The notes: a model not told the origin generated them from the sequence alone. Shown: positions 34,384-44,193, counted from the first letter of the stretch. The stretch: 64,000 nt of DNA from CAWGGS01 sp963822095 (GCA_963822095.1 CAWGGS010000071.1:62001-126000), one strand, 5' to 3'. Made by a program: numbers and translations.

Positions 34384-36099
34384 ATGAAGAAGACTCTTCT
34401 CGTGTCTTTTGGCGTCGTCGTTCTGGCAGCTGCCCTGTTTTGGTTTTTTGGCATTCGACAAACAAAACAAACCGTTGCAACGACGTATCTCCCGGAAAAT
34501 GTTCTTTGCTACTATCAGCAGAAAAATCTGGGGCAGTCATTGAGCGATCTGAAAAAATCCCCTTTGGGCAATAATCTTGGCACAATAGATGTTGTTCAAA
34601 TAGCCAAGGAGCTGAACCTCCCTGATAAAGATATAGCGCTTATTGAAAAGATCAAAGGTGAAAGTTCCGCCTTTATCAATAGTCCTCTTTTTAAAGAGAT
34701 ATTCAGTAACGATTATGCGTTCGCCCTTTTACCGGTTGATTTGTCCCATACTGACGATCCCAGAGAAAAACTCCTGAAAAGTCTGGTGTTGCTGGCAAGA
34801 CCCAGACATGGCGCTCGGTTAATAGATATTTTGAGTTCGCAATTCGGCACATTAGCCAACCAGAAAACGGAAACCTACGGTGATTTTACAATAAAACAAT
34901 TTAACCTGGAACATCAGACCCTGTGTGCCGTTGTCGTCGATGATCTTCTGGTTATAACTTTTGATCCAAAACTTCTAAAAAGTTGTATCGAGCGCCATGT
35001 GAAAAAGGCATCATCACTTGGCGAAAATAAAATATTCACCAAGGTTGCGGCAGAATTCGACAAATCGAAAACCTTTGGCTATGTTTCTTTGAAATTATTG
35101 AAGAAACAACTGGAGATTTTACCTATAACGACTGGAAAGAAAGGGAAGAAAAATATAAAACTTGATGTAAAGAGTTTGGACGGTATGCTGGCAGCCGGTT
35201 TCGGTATCCGGCAAGACAGCGATAAGATCAGAGATAAGGGAATAGTTTTGGTCGATGATCAAAAAATAGACCCTGCCTTGGGAAAACTTTATCATACGTC
35301 ACCAGAAAAGAATACATCGCTGGAATTTATACCAGAGCACGTTTTGGGGTACGGTTGGAGCAATAAGCTGGATTTCCTGACCTATTGGAAGATGTATACG
35401 TCCGAAAATGCCTCCGAAAAAGAAGACATAGAAGAAATAAGAAAGGCGGTGAAAAAGCAGTTCGGAATGGATATTGAAAACATTCTATCTCTATTTGATA
35501 AACAGGGCGGTTTTATTGTTCAGTCAGCAGATGCTAAGAATTTTCTTCCTTTGCCGAATATTTGCTTTTACATACGTATTAAAGACGAGAAACGGTTTGC
35601 AGAGTTGATAAAGCAGGATCATGCAGACAGCCCATTTCGGAAAAATATCCAACAATATAAAGGTGTTGATATTATATCGTTGTCCGATCCTTCAAAAGGT
35701 CCTTTGATTCGGTTGTACACCATGCAAAACGACTATTTTATCGTTTCAACCAGTTTGGAAATGATGAAACAAATCATTGATGCCCAAAAAGGAGGGCTCA
35801 GCCTAAAGGACAATCCCGGATTCAAGAAGATCAGCACCGAGTTACTGGAGAAAAACAACTCCGTCGGATATATAAACATTGGTGATGTGACAAAAACCGT
35901 TACTGAACTGCTGAATTGGGGCCGGGCCTTGCTCTCGGTGAATAATCAGGAAGATGCACGAAGACTCGGTATCTTACAGATCAAGGTTTTCAATCCTTTG
36001 CTCAATGGTCTTGCCGCCACGTTTTCGGATTATGCTGTTTATGGCAGGAACTCCTCCGATATGAACACGGTTGAATCGGTTCTATTAAACAGGCAGTGA
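34384..36099 (+). CDS. Exported or membrane-anchored protein of unknown function
   Basis: 571 residues. It begins MKKTLLVSFGVVVLAAALFW (then FFG), a signal sequence or N-terminal anchor (about residues 5-24), so the rest is probably periplasmic. The body is lysine-rich with alternating strands and helices; segments such as FAFALLPVD-like (NDYAFALLPVDL) and DDLLVITFDPKLLKSCIERH recur in similar form (DYFIVSTSLEMMKQIID), suggesting two related halves. This loosely resembles DUF3352-type proteins, but I cannot assign it with confidence. It lies between comM and thiL in the same direction. Confidence 0.7.
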   Translation: MKKTLLVSFGVVVLAAALFWFFGIRQTKQTVATTYLPENVLCYYQQKNLGQSLSDLKKSPLGNNLGTIDVVQIAKELNLPDKDIALIEKIKGESSAFINSPLFKEIFSNDYAFALLPVDLSHTDDPREKLLKSLVLLARPRHGARLIDILSSQFGTLANQKTETYGDFTIKQFNLEHQTLCAVVVDDLLVITFDPKLLKSCIERHVKKASSLGENKIFTKVAAEFDKSKTFGYVSLKLLKKQLEILPITTGKKGKKNIKLDVKSLDGMLAAGFGIRQDSDKIRDKGIVLVDDQKIDPALGKLYHTSPEKNTSLEFIPEHVLGYGWSNKLDFLTYWKMYTSENASEKEDIEEIRKAVKKQFGMDIENILSLFDKQGGFIVQSADAKNFLPLPNICFYIRIKDEKRFAELIKQDHADSPFRKNIQQYKGVDIISLSDPSKGPLIRLYTMQNDYFIVSTSLEMMKQIIDAQKGGLSLKDNPGFKKISTELLEKNNSVGYINIGDVTKTVTELLNWGRALLSVNNQEDARRLGILQIKVFNPLLNGLAATFSDYAVYGRNSSDMNTVESVLLNRQ

Positions 36100-36174
36100 G
36101 GTTTGAGAAGCAATTCATGCGTAACTATCAGAGCAGATAATCATGAAGATTATTTGTGAGTCCGGAACAATAAA

Positions 36175-36540
36175 ATGGAAAAATTTATCGCCGACCTGAA
36201 GAAGATCATTCCGTTTAAAGACACAACCGATAAAGGAGATATCGTGCTGGTTGCCGCCAAAGAGCCGCCGACACTCATCTATGCTGTTGTCACAGCAATA
36301 GAAAGAGATGTGGAAAGAAAGGACGAATGGTGGCATGTGACCATGTCCTTGTTGACGGTTCCTCCACAGCAGCTTACATGGACTTTACGAACACAGCAGA
36401 TGACAGGTGTTGAGGTTTTCACCATGGGTGGAGAGGAACGGTTTTTCAAAGCGGTTGAAATTTCCTCATCAAATGAACCAAAGCCTGCAAACTCCCAAGA
36501 TGATGTGAAAAAAGATAAGGGTTTGAGGCGGGTAAAATAG
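36175..36540 (+). CDS. Small cytoplasmic protein of unknown function
   Basis: 121 residues, no signal peptide, membrane helix or known motif. It shows a beta-rich centre (GDIVLVAAKEPPTLIYAVVT, then EWWHVTMSLL) and ends in a charged, probably disordered tail (DDVKKDKGLRRVK). It is 15 nt upstream of thiL and 75 nt after the exported protein gene, so it is probably part of the same transcription unit. Not recognised. Confidence 0.6.
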   Translation: MEKFIADLKKIIPFKDTTDKGDIVLVAAKEPPTLIYAVVTAIERDVERKDEWWHVTMSLLTVPPQQLTWTLRTQQMTGVEVFTMGGEERFFKAVEISSSNEPKPANSQDDVKKDKGLRRVK

Positions 36541-36555
36541 TGGCCCTGAACTGGT

Positions 36556-37557
36556 ATGAATCTCTCTGAAAGAAAACTTATTGAGAAAATAAGGAGCATG
36601 ACCGATGGGTCTTGCCGAGGACTTGTCAAAGGGATTGGGGACGATTGTTCGGTTTTTGGCAATTCGGCGTCAGGTTCCTGGCTCGTTTCCACGGACATGC
36701 TGGTAGAGCATGTCCATTTTGAACGAAATCTCCATCCAGCGAAGCTTTTGGGAAGAAAAAGCATTGCTGTCAATTTGAGTGATATTGCAGCAATGGGAGG
36801 CATTCCTCGTTTTGCTTTGATTGCTATAAGCATTCCAGCTGATCTCTCGTCTAAATGGCTGTTTTCCTGGTTTGACGGTGCACATGAGATACTCCGGGAG
36901 CATGATTGCTGCTTGATCGGAGGAGACACTGTCGGTGGAAAGGAGATGAATATCTCGGTTACCATCATCGGGGAACAACATCCATCAGGTATCCTCTATC
37001 GGAAGGGCGCTGAGGTTGATGACACTGTTTATGTGTCTGCTCCCCTGGGGTTTTCCGCTGCCGGCCTAGCTCTTTTGCAGCATTCTATGAGGTCGGGAAA
37101 AAGCATAGATCAAAAATGGAACCCGTTGATAAACGCTCATCTTGATCCTCACCCCCGTATTGAGCTTGGACAAGTACTTTGCGCAAGCGGATATGTTTCG
37201 GCAATGCAGGATATTTCGGATGGTCTGGCCACCGACTTGGGGCATATCTGCAAAGAAAGCAAGGTTGGTGCGGTTATTTACGAACGACTTTTGCCTGGTG
37301 GCTCAGTTTTGGAAGAGGCCAGCCTTGCTCTGGGGATCAGCCCGATTGATTGTATGCTCTGTGGAGGCGAGGATTATCAGCTCGTATTTACAGTACGAAA
37401 AGATTTTGTGGACAAATTTGAAAACTATTTGGAAGAACAGGGAACGTTTGACATTGTTGCATTAGGGCAAATAGTGGAAGAGCAAGGGATCATCCTGGAA
37501 GAAGAAGGTGGGAGGCGAAGAGAGATAAGCTTCCAGGGATATGAACATATAAGATGA
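36556..37557 (+). CDS. thiL: Thiamine-monophosphate kinase ThiL
   Basis: A 333-residue ThiL, which phosphorylates thiamine monophosphate to the diphosphate cofactor. The family's metal/ATP motifs are visible: GIGDDCSVF, VSTDMLVEHVHF, LGRKSIAVNLSDIAAMGG, LIGGDTVGG and, near the end, MLCGGEDYQLVFT. It is the last plus-strand gene before a convergent dCMP deaminase, and a strong hairpin begins 2 nt after its stop. Confidence 0.95.
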   Translation: MNLSERKLIEKIRSMTDGSCRGLVKGIGDDCSVFGNSASGSWLVSTDMLVEHVHFERNLHPAKLLGRKSIAVNLSDIAAMGGIPRFALIAISIPADLSSKWLFSWFDGAHEILREHDCCLIGGDTVGGKEMNISVTIIGEQHPSGILYRKGAEVDDTVYVSAPLGFSAAGLALLQHSMRSGKSIDQKWNPLINAHLDPHPRIELGQVLCASGYVSAMQDISDGLATDLGHICKESKVGAVIYERLLPGGSVLEEASLALGISPIDCMLCGGEDYQLVFTVRKDFVDKFENYLEEQGTFDIVALGQIVEEQGIILEEEGGRRREISFQGYEHIR

Positions 37558-37558
37558 C

Positions 37559-37605
37559 CCGATAACTCTCGATTAATCCTTGATGGAATAATCGAGAGTT
37601 ATCGG
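37559..37605. terminator. Perfect 17-bp hairpin shared by convergent genes
   Basis: CCGATAACTCTCGATTA (37559-37575) and TAATCGAGAGTTATCGG (37589-37605) form a perfect 17-bp stem with a 13-nt loop. It starts right after thiL and its right half lies inside the 3' coding end of the convergent deaminase gene (the codons for LPITLDYSIKD). It probably ends transcription from the left and possibly from both sides. No long T-run follows. Confidence 0.55.
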
Positions 37606-38082
37606 TAACCGAGAGGTTTTTAGCTGTCTATAGGTGATGTTTGGAGATGTGTCCAACATCACCTTTGATGCCCTGACCGCATCTGTGTTCCTGTATTTAT
37701 CCGAGAGATAAATTATTTCACGTATCCCCGCCTGGATAATGACCTTGGTACATTCATTACACGGAAATAACCCGACATAGATTCTACAGTTCCTGAGATC
37801 ATAGGAAATAGAGTTCAGTACCGCATTAAGCTCAGCATGGCAGACATAAGGATATTTGGTATCCAGAAAAGAACCTTCTCTGGACCACGGTAATTCGTCA
37901 TCCGAGCATCCCCAGGGAAAACCGTTATAGCCGACACCTACGATTTTATTTTGATCATTGGACACGCAGGCTCCAACCTGGGTGTTTGGATCTTTGCTCC
38001 GATGTGCGGAAAGTAGGGCTACTGCCATGAAGTATTCGTCCCAGGTAAGATAATCAGACCGTTTTTTTGTTCTTGTCGGCAT
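37573..38082 (-). CDS. dCMP deaminase family protein
   Basis: A 169-residue zinc-dependent deaminase. The active site is HAELNAVLN (zinc ligand H82, catalytic E84) and PCNEC (C108 and C111). The N-terminal DPNTQVGACV and VGYNGFPWG are typical of dCMP deaminase/ComEB-type proteins, which convert dCMP to dUMP for dTTP synthesis. The C-terminal codons double as the stem of a hairpin with the thiL end. Confidence 0.9.
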   Translation of the reverse strand: MPTRTKKRSDYLTWDEYFMAVALLSAHRSKDPNTQVGACVSNDQNKIVGVGYNGFPWGCSDDELPWSREGSFLDTKYPYVCHAELNAVLNSISYDLRNCRIYVGLFPCNECTKVIIQAGIREIIYLSDKYRNTDAVRASKVMLDTSPNITYRQLKTSRLPITLDYSIKD

Positions 38083-38106
38083 TACATTTCCATTGATGAA
38101 GTGATA

Positions 38107-38949
38107 TCAGGGGAGCCTTTCGGTATCACGTTTCTTTTGTCTACGCGTATTACGCCAAGACAGCTCTCCAGTGATGGTATCTATAAAACGTTTAATGGTC
38201 AGGAAATAGTGTTTTCCCGCGGTAGTGATCATTGTGTTGTGAGCGGCACCGGGGATGACGAAAAACTGTTTGCTCCGAGCGGCACTGTCCATTTGGAGTT
38301 TTTCCGCTTCGGAAACCGGAATCAATTGATCAAGAGCACCATGCAAAATAAGCGTTGGAAGTGTTACCTGGCTGATTTTTTCACGATTCCGAAAGCAATC
38401 GTTTTCAGTAATATCCGATCCCGACAGGGAGACACCAAGAAGTTCCAGAAGGGGAAGGGTGTCCGCGAAGCCGCTTTCTAGTATCAATCCTTTTATCGAG
38501 TTTCTAAATTTAAGGGCAAGATCGATAGCGCACGCAGATCCAAGTGAGCGCCCCATTACGAAAATGGGCCCAGAAAAACCAAGGTCCCGGAACTGGACTT
38601 CCACTTCTGCAAAAAGCTTTCTCGCATCAGAGAAAAATGATTTTACTGTTGGATATCCGGTACTCCAACCATATCCACGGTAGCTCATGACCAGAAGATT
38701 GCATCCGGAATTCACATATTCTGAAGCAATTTCATCATGATCACAGACGATTTCTCCATTTCCATGGAAATACAGAATGGAAGGGGATGTTTTGCCATGA
38801 ATATAGAAACGACAGCCGAGAGTACACTGCTGATCCATAATAAAATCTATATCGAAAGCCCCTTCGGGAAGAGCTGTCTTCGCCTCTTGTCGAGGATGAA
38901 AGAGTTGTGAGAGGATTTCCGGTTTGTCGAGTTTGGGGTATTCCTGCAT
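38107..38949 (-). CDS. Alpha/beta hydrolase (serine aminopeptidase-like)
   Basis: A 280-residue cytoplasmic hydrolase with a complete triad: S135 in the nucleophile elbow VMGRSLGSAC, D207 in LILHGALDQLIP and H237 in IPGAAHNTM. The oxyanion region is YFHGNGE. This subgroup (BEM46/YfhR-like) has few known substrates; esterase or lipase-like activity is expected. It is 24 nt upstream of the deaminase gene on the same strand. Confidence 0.85.
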   Translation of the reverse strand: MQEYPKLDKPEILSQLFHPRQEAKTALPEGAFDIDFIMDQQCTLGCRFYIHGKTSPSILYFHGNGEIVCDHDEIASEYVNSGCNLLVMSYRGYGWSTGYPTVKSFFSDARKLFAEVEVQFRDLGFSGPIFVMGRSLGSACAIDLALKFRNSIKGLILESGFADTLPLLELLGVSLSGSDITENDCFRNREKISQVTLPTLILHGALDQLIPVSEAEKLQMDSAARSKQFFVIPGAAHNTMITTAGKHYFLTIKRFIDTITGELSWRNTRRQKKRDTERLP

Positions 38950-39050
38950 CTGATTTTAGGCTCGCTGTGGATGGTGAATTATTGTCAATAATTACAAATA
39001 GTAGAACGATTAAGTATTACATTAAGGTCTTTGTTCCGGCACATTCCGAA

Positions 39051-39064
39051 TACTAAATTTAGTA
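39051..39064. promoter_or_regulatory. 14-bp perfect palindrome upstream of the sensing operon
   Basis: TACTAAATTTAGTA is a perfect palindrome about 190 bp upstream of the first binding-protein gene, in an AT-rich divergent intergenic region. A second one (TGGGTTAACCCA) lies at 39110-39121. Either could be an operator. Short AT-rich palindromes also occur by chance, so this is only a candidate. Confidence 0.3.
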
Positions 39065-39109
39065 ACTATACGAGGTTTCGAATAAAATTTCCAGTTATGA
39101 GATTATTAA

Positions 39110-39121
39110 TGGGTTAACCCA
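39110..39121. promoter_or_regulatory. 12-bp perfect palindrome upstream of the sensing operon
   Basis: TGGGTTAACCCA, centred 51 bp downstream... of the first palindrome's position by about 58 bp and about 130 bp upstream of the first binding-protein start. Candidate operator or symmetrical protein site; no direct support beyond symmetry and location. Confidence 0.3.
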
Positions 39122-39253
39122 AAATATGAATAAATATAGGATAAGTCACAAATTTACCCTTAGGCAATACGAAATTAAATTTGCAATGAAATTAAAAAAA
39201 ACAGATACTACAAGAGTGAAGGGGTGTTAAAAATAACTGTAAGGGACTTTAAA

Positions 39254-40477
39254 ATGGGATTTCTTGGCAGATGTATTGCGGTGGCGGCATTACTCTTCAC
39301 TTTTTTATGTCCGGTACCGGGCTGGTCTGCAGAAACGATTTTAATAGGCATTAATGTTCCCTTGACAGGTGCCTACTCCGTACAAGGCAGGGATGAATTA
39401 ATGGCCTACCGACTTGCCATCGACAACATCAATAACAACGGAGGTATCCTAGGAAAAAAATTACTCTATTCGGTTAAAGATACACGTACGGATGCCGCAC
39501 AAGCTAGAATAAACGCTAAAGAATTGATCCATGAAGGTGCGGTAATGATAACCGGTGGGTCAAGCTCAGCTGTGGCTATTGCCCAAAGTGAAGAGTGCCA
39601 GAAAGACAGAGTCATTTTTATGGCGGCATTGACCCATTCAAATGAAGTCACCGGAATTGATGCCCACAGGCATACATTCAGATGGTACAATAATGCCTAT
39701 CAAAGTTCAGGGGCTCTGGCCCATGCCTTGATCCGACAATATGGCCCCAATACGAGGTATTCCTTTATTTACGCCGACTATGTATGGGGGCACTCGGTCC
39801 TTAAATCGCTTAAGGCGGTTATAGAAAAAAACGGGGGAAAGACAGTTCTTGAGATTCCGACGCCTTTGGGTGCACAGAGTTTTATCGTACCACTTTTCAA
39901 AGTCAAAGAGGCAAAGCAGGATGTCCTCGTATTGATCCACTTCGGCAGGGATATGGTAAACTGTCTCCAACAGGCAACCACCCTTGGTCTCAGAAAAAAA
40001 ATGGCCATTGTCGTACCTTTGATGGATATTCATATGGCCAAGCAGCTGGGAGCGAAAATCATGCACGGGGTTATGACCTCCATGCCATGGTACCATGGGC
40101 TAAGTGTGAAGTATGAAGGCTCCAGGCGTTTTGTTGAATCGTTTTTTAATAAATATAAAGCAATGCCGGGGAATGCCGCGGCTGTAGCATGGGTTGATAT
40201 GTATCAATATACCGATGCCGTGGAAAGAGCTAAATCCTTTGATCACATTAAGGTTATTAAGGCTTTGGAAGGGCATCATTTTACACTCCTGTTAGATGAT
40301 GAGTACTGGCGATCCTGGGATCATCAGGGAATCCATCCGACCTATGTCCTGATAGGCAAGAACCCAGCAGAACAGAAAAACAAATGGGATCTTTTTAAAA
40401 TTATCGAAGCGTATAAAGGAGAGGATCTTGCCAGGACAAGGAAAATAAATCCAGTTGTACTCGAGGATTTTCGTTAA
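39254..40477 (+). CDS. LivJ-type periplasmic substrate-binding protein
   Basis: A 407-residue type I periplasmic binding protein (branched-chain amino acid/urea class). The ATG at 39254 gives a clean signal peptide (MGFLGRCIAVAALLFTFLCP, cleavage near WSAE), with AGGGA 7 nt upstream; a GTG at 39224 adds ten residues. Mature landmarks are GINVPLTGAYSVQGRDEL, NNGGILGKKL and ITGGSSSAVAIA. No permease or ATPase genes accompany it. Instead a second binding protein and a sensor kinase follow, so it probably presents a ligand to the kinase rather than serving import. Confidence 0.85.
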   Translation: MGFLGRCIAVAALLFTFLCPVPGWSAETILIGINVPLTGAYSVQGRDELMAYRLAIDNINNNGGILGKKLLYSVKDTRTDAAQARINAKELIHEGAVMITGGSSSAVAIAQSEECQKDRVIFMAALTHSNEVTGIDAHRHTFRWYNNAYQSSGALAHALIRQYGPNTRYSFIYADYVWGHSVLKSLKAVIEKNGGKTVLEIPTPLGAQSFIVPLFKVKEAKQDVLVLIHFGRDMVNCLQQATTLGLRKKMAIVVPLMDIHMAKQLGAKIMHGVMTSMPWYHGLSVKYEGSRRFVESFFNKYKAMPGNAAAVAWVDMYQYTDAVERAKSFDHIKVIKALEGHHFTLLLDDEYWRSWDHQGIHPTYVLIGKNPAEQKNKWDLFKIIEAYKGEDLARTRKINPVVLEDFR

Positions 40478-40564
40478 CGAATTTCAAGGTTTCATTTTCT
40501 CCTAAAGGTACAGTATGGAAGATTTGCATACCAAACAGGGCCAATCATAGGAGCAAAAAGTAAA

Positions 40565-41563
40565 GTGCATAGAAATCCTGTGGCAGTGAGCATGAAATCA
40601 AAAACCATGGTGTATGTTTTACTGATTTTTTTGTCGGTGCTGGTTGAAGTGGTTCATGCAGGCAATATTAAACGAACAATTACTGTCGGTTACATTCCTT
40701 TAAATTCACAGCTTCCCTTGATTATCTCCTATGAAAACAGCAAACTGATATATGAAAACGTCGAGATTGATCTTGTAAAATACAGGTCGTTTACTTCCCT
40801 TGAAGCAGCTTTACGTGTAGGAGCGATCGAAATAGCTGATCTGCCTGTACCCATGATTTTTGACATGGTTGCAGACGGAGTAAAGGTAAAGATTATCGGA
40901 AAATCTCATACCGGTGGTTCGGTTTTGGAAGGTGTGGGAATTAACACTCTTTACGACTTGAAAGATAAAATCATAGGGGTGCCCGGAGTGAGGTCTGATG
41001 AGAATCTTCGCCTTATAAAGGTTCTGTCTGCCGAAAAACTCGTTTACGGGATCGACTATAAAACCATAAAGGTTCCGTTTCATACAATTCTGTCAAATCT
41101 GGAAAAGAGGAAAATAAATGTCATGTATTTTCCTGAACCTTATGCGACTCTTGCCGAGACACATCACATATCCCCCAAAACCATTCAGGGGAACAGTCGT
41201 CTCCAAGGTGGAATCACAACGGTCCTTTGCGCAAAGGACAACGTTCTCGGTAAAAAGTATAAACAAGCCATGGCTGAATGGTTAACAAGCCTCAAGGAGG
41301 CGTGTCGTTTTATTGAAAACGATATTGATAAGTTCTCGGCTGGGCAGACTGCAATCATTCAGGAATCATATTTTGGTTTTAAACGAGAAGTGATCCAATC
41401 TTCTTTGCTTGAACGGAGAGGGAATATCCAATTTTTGTTTTCCACCGTGGATAAAAAAGCCTTGGTGGAAATTTTGCAGGAAACCATACAAAACAATATC
41501 TTAAGGACCAGTCCCACGCTAAAAAACATAACGGCGGATATAGATGTCGTAGTGAAAAATTGA
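40565..41563 (+). CDS. NMT1/SsuA-type periplasmic binding protein
   Basis: A 332-residue protein with a signal peptide (SKTMVYVLLIFLSVLVEVVH, cleavage near VHAGN). The mature part is a type II binding fold: ITVGYIPLNSQLPLI, YRSFTSLEAALRVGAIEIAD, DLKDKIIGVPGVRSDENL and VMYFPEPYATLAE. Relatives bind sulfonates, nitrate or thiamine precursors in ABC import. It has no transport partner here and is followed 12 nt later by the kinase gene, so a sensory accessory role is likely. The start could be GTG 40565 or ATG 40592. Confidence 0.82.
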   Translation: MHRNPVAVSMKSKTMVYVLLIFLSVLVEVVHAGNIKRTITVGYIPLNSQLPLIISYENSKLIYENVEIDLVKYRSFTSLEAALRVGAIEIADLPVPMIFDMVADGVKVKIIGKSHTGGSVLEGVGINTLYDLKDKIIGVPGVRSDENLRLIKVLSAEKLVYGIDYKTIKVPFHTILSNLEKRKINVMYFPEPYATLAETHHISPKTIQGNSRLQGGITTVLCAKDNVLGKKYKQAMAEWLTSLKEACRFIENDIDKFSAGQTAIIQESYFGFKREVIQSSLLERRGNIQFLFSTVDKKALVEILQETIQNNILRTSPTLKNITADIDVVVKN

Positions 41564-41575
41564 AAAAAGCGACCA

Positions 41576-44164
41576 ATGAATCAGTTCACCCTGAGTCTAA
41601 AAGGAAAATTACTGCTTTTAATTGTATTTCTTGTACTGCTTGTCAGTGCACTGATAATCACCGTTAACATCTCGTTGACTCACAAAAGCAGGAAAATGAT
41701 TAATAAGGGAATTTCAGAAAAAATCACAAATCTGCAAGATCTCAGCAAAAATGAATTTAATACCTTCAAGGGGACGGTAAATTACGGGATTCGTGAGGCG
41801 AGTGGTATTACTGCTATTGAGAACATAACCGTTATCGTCCTAAACCACCAAAAGGAGTTTAATAAGGTGGTTCAGGAAGAAATAGAGAAAATGGGGAAAA
41901 AAGTTGAAATAACACTTGATGTCCAACATCGAACCGTACATGGAGGCCTGAAACGTCTTTTTGATGACGCTACTCAATTGATGTATAAAATCATAGAATT
42001 CGATGATCGATCACTGGCAATTCTCTCTAATATTGCAGTGTTCAATGTCGATTCATTAAAAGAGGCAAGTAATGAAAGTCTTGAGATATTTTCCAAAAAT
42101 ATAGACCTTACGGATGAGCTTCTCAATCGTATGCAGGAAAAAAACAAGGAGGATATGGATACAGCCCTTGCTGAAATCATTAACAAGTCAGACTCCCTTA
42201 AGGGAAAAGAGCTTATGGACTATCTTGTAAGCCGTTTTGAAATATTAAAAAATTCCTCGGATAAGAGGGTAAGCGATATCAGAGAAGGTTTGCGAAGGAA
42301 TTTCGACAAACAATCCAAGGTAATGTCGGAAGAGGTAAATATTGTGGCCGACAAGGTTAATCTGGCAATTACCAATGAACGCAAAAACAGCAAGATCGTC
42401 AGAAAGAGGAAGATGGAAAGTGTCATTTCTAAGCTTATGAAAGATGAGATTGAAATCCAGAAAGACATCAAGAGATCTATCCGTCAAGTCAATGAAATCG
42501 TAGAGTTATTGAAGATTAAATTGCCTGATCAACTCAAAAAAAGGGGTGAATTGTCAAACAAAGCAATTGAAAAGCATATCCTTGATAGGAAAATGGCGAC
42601 CAACCAGGCAGAGAGCAAAATCAGTAAAATGGTTGATAGGAGCAACAAAAACGCTTTGCAAAGGGTCAATAATGCTATTGCCGAATCAAACAAGGTAATC
42701 GAGAAGACATTCAACGATGAGTCTCGGAAAACGCTATTATTCAGCTTTCTGATCGCCGTGATTTCATCCCTTTTTGCAATAGCTCTAGGGGCGCTTCTTA
42801 TTCGAGGGATAACGACTCCCATATCGAAGGTTATGCAATTTGCCGACAGAGTCTCACATGGGAAAAGAATGGAAAAGCTCCCTGAAGGCCATGATGAAAT
42901 AGGAAGAATGGGTGCCGCCTTGAATACTATGGTTGATAAACTTCTGAAACTGGAAGAGGCGAATCGCAATAGTTTCAATCAGACGTTGGATCAAGTGTTT
43001 GACTGTGTTTTCATGTTTGATCCGGAAAATCTCGTCTATTCGTTTGCCAATAAAGGAGCTGTTGATCAAACTGGGTATTCTAGAGAAGAATTATTGTGTC
43101 TCTCTCCCATTGATATAAAACCAGATTTTGAAAAAGAACAGTATTTAGAATTGCTCGGATCCATAAAACGTGGGGAAAGAGAGGCTCTCTTTTTAACAAC
43201 AGTTCACAGAAAGAAGAATGGAGAACTGATTCCGGTTGAAATTTTGACAAAATATGTCATCCCAACGACCGGAAAGGGGAGATATGTTGAAATAGTTAAG
43301 GATATCAGTGAAATAAAAAAAGCGGAAAAAGAAAAAGAACAATTACAATCTCAACTGTTACATGCACAAAAATTGGAATCCGTCGGCCTATTAGCTGCAG
43401 GGATCGCCCATGAAATAAATACACCAATGCAATTTATCGGGACCAATATGGAATTTTTAGAGGAAGCCAGTGATTCAATAACGTCTTTAACAAAATCCCT
43501 GCAAAAGATGATGGAAAAGGCACCTCCAGACATTGCCGACCAGCTTCGAAATATATTTGAAGAGGCGGATTTGGAATTTATGATGGAAGAGGTGCCAGAT
43601 GCAATTCAGCAATCAAAAAACGGAATTGCACATGTATCATCCATTGTAAAAGCAATGAAGGAGTTTTCACATCCGGCATCCCATGAGAAAACCGAAGTTG
43701 TTGTTAATTCCATAATCGAAACGACCATACTTATTTCCAGAAATGAGTGGAAATATATATCGGATGTAAAAACGGATCTCGCTGTGGATTTGCCGGCTGT
43801 ACCATGCCTGATTGACGAGTTCGGCCAGGTTATACTAAACCTCATTGTTAACGCGACTCAGGCTATTGAAGAAAAATTAGGGGAAAATATCGAAGGTAAA
43901 AAAGGTGAAATTTACATCTCAACGAGGAGGTACGATTCAGGTGTTGAGGTGAAAATACGAGATACCGGAAACGGCATTCCCGCAGATATCCAGGAGAGGA
44001 TTTTTGATCCATTTTTTACTACGAAAGTGGTTGGAAAAGGAACGGGACAGGGCTTGGCCATTTCCCATGATGTGATATGCCAAAAACTTGGTGGCACACT
44101 TACCTTTGAAACCGAAAAAGGCAAGGGGACAACCTTTATAATACGTTTACCCGTGAATGTTTAA
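41576..44164 (+). CDS. Large sensor histidine kinase (HAMP-PAS-HisKA-HATPase)
   Basis: 862 residues. TM1 is about 9-30, a roughly 355-residue extracytoplasmic region rich in lysine, glutamate and helical heptads (long coiled coil) follows, TM2 is about 386-409, then HAMP (410-460), PAS (about 465-580), a short coil, the dimerisation helix with phospho-acceptor H612 in LLAAGIAHEINTPMQF, and the ATPase domain with N box NLIVNATQAIEE, DTGNGIPADI, FDPFFTTK and GKGTGQGLAIS. The kinase is complete. It lies between two binding-protein genes and three response regulators, all in one direction. Confidence 0.93.
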   Translation: MNQFTLSLKGKLLLLIVFLVLLVSALIITVNISLTHKSRKMINKGISEKITNLQDLSKNEFNTFKGTVNYGIREASGITAIENITVIVLNHQKEFNKVVQEEIEKMGKKVEITLDVQHRTVHGGLKRLFDDATQLMYKIIEFDDRSLAILSNIAVFNVDSLKEASNESLEIFSKNIDLTDELLNRMQEKNKEDMDTALAEIINKSDSLKGKELMDYLVSRFEILKNSSDKRVSDIREGLRRNFDKQSKVMSEEVNIVADKVNLAITNERKNSKIVRKRKMESVISKLMKDEIEIQKDIKRSIRQVNEIVELLKIKLPDQLKKRGELSNKAIEKHILDRKMATNQAESKISKMVDRSNKNALQRVNNAIAESNKVIEKTFNDESRKTLLFSFLIAVISSLFAIALGALLIRGITTPISKVMQFADRVSHGKRMEKLPEGHDEIGRMGAALNTMVDKLLKLEEANRNSFNQTLDQVFDCVFMFDPENLVYSFANKGAVDQTGYSREELLCLSPIDIKPDFEKEQYLELLGSIKRGEREALFLTTVHRKKNGELIPVEILTKYVIPTTGKGRYVEIVKDISEIKKAEKEKEQLQSQLLHAQKLESVGLLAAGIAHEINTPMQFIGTNMEFLEEASDSITSLTKSLQKMMEKAPPDIADQLRNIFEEADLEFMMEEVPDAIQQSKNGIAHVSSIVKAMKEFSHPASHEKTEVVVNSIIETTILISRNEWKYISDVKTDLAVDLPAVPCLIDEFGQVILNLIVNATQAIEEKLGENIEGKKGEIYISTRRYDSGVEVKIRDTGNGIPADIQERIFDPFFTTKVVGKGTGQGLAISHDVICQKLGGTLTFETEKGKGTTFIIRLPVNV

Positions 44165-44193
44165 ATGAGCAACTTTCAAAACACCTTATTGCC

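Noticed and set aside
36279..36968. 229-codon minus-strand frame over the 121-residue gene and thiL
   Set aside because: Antisense to thiL, whose motifs are complete; no features of its own.
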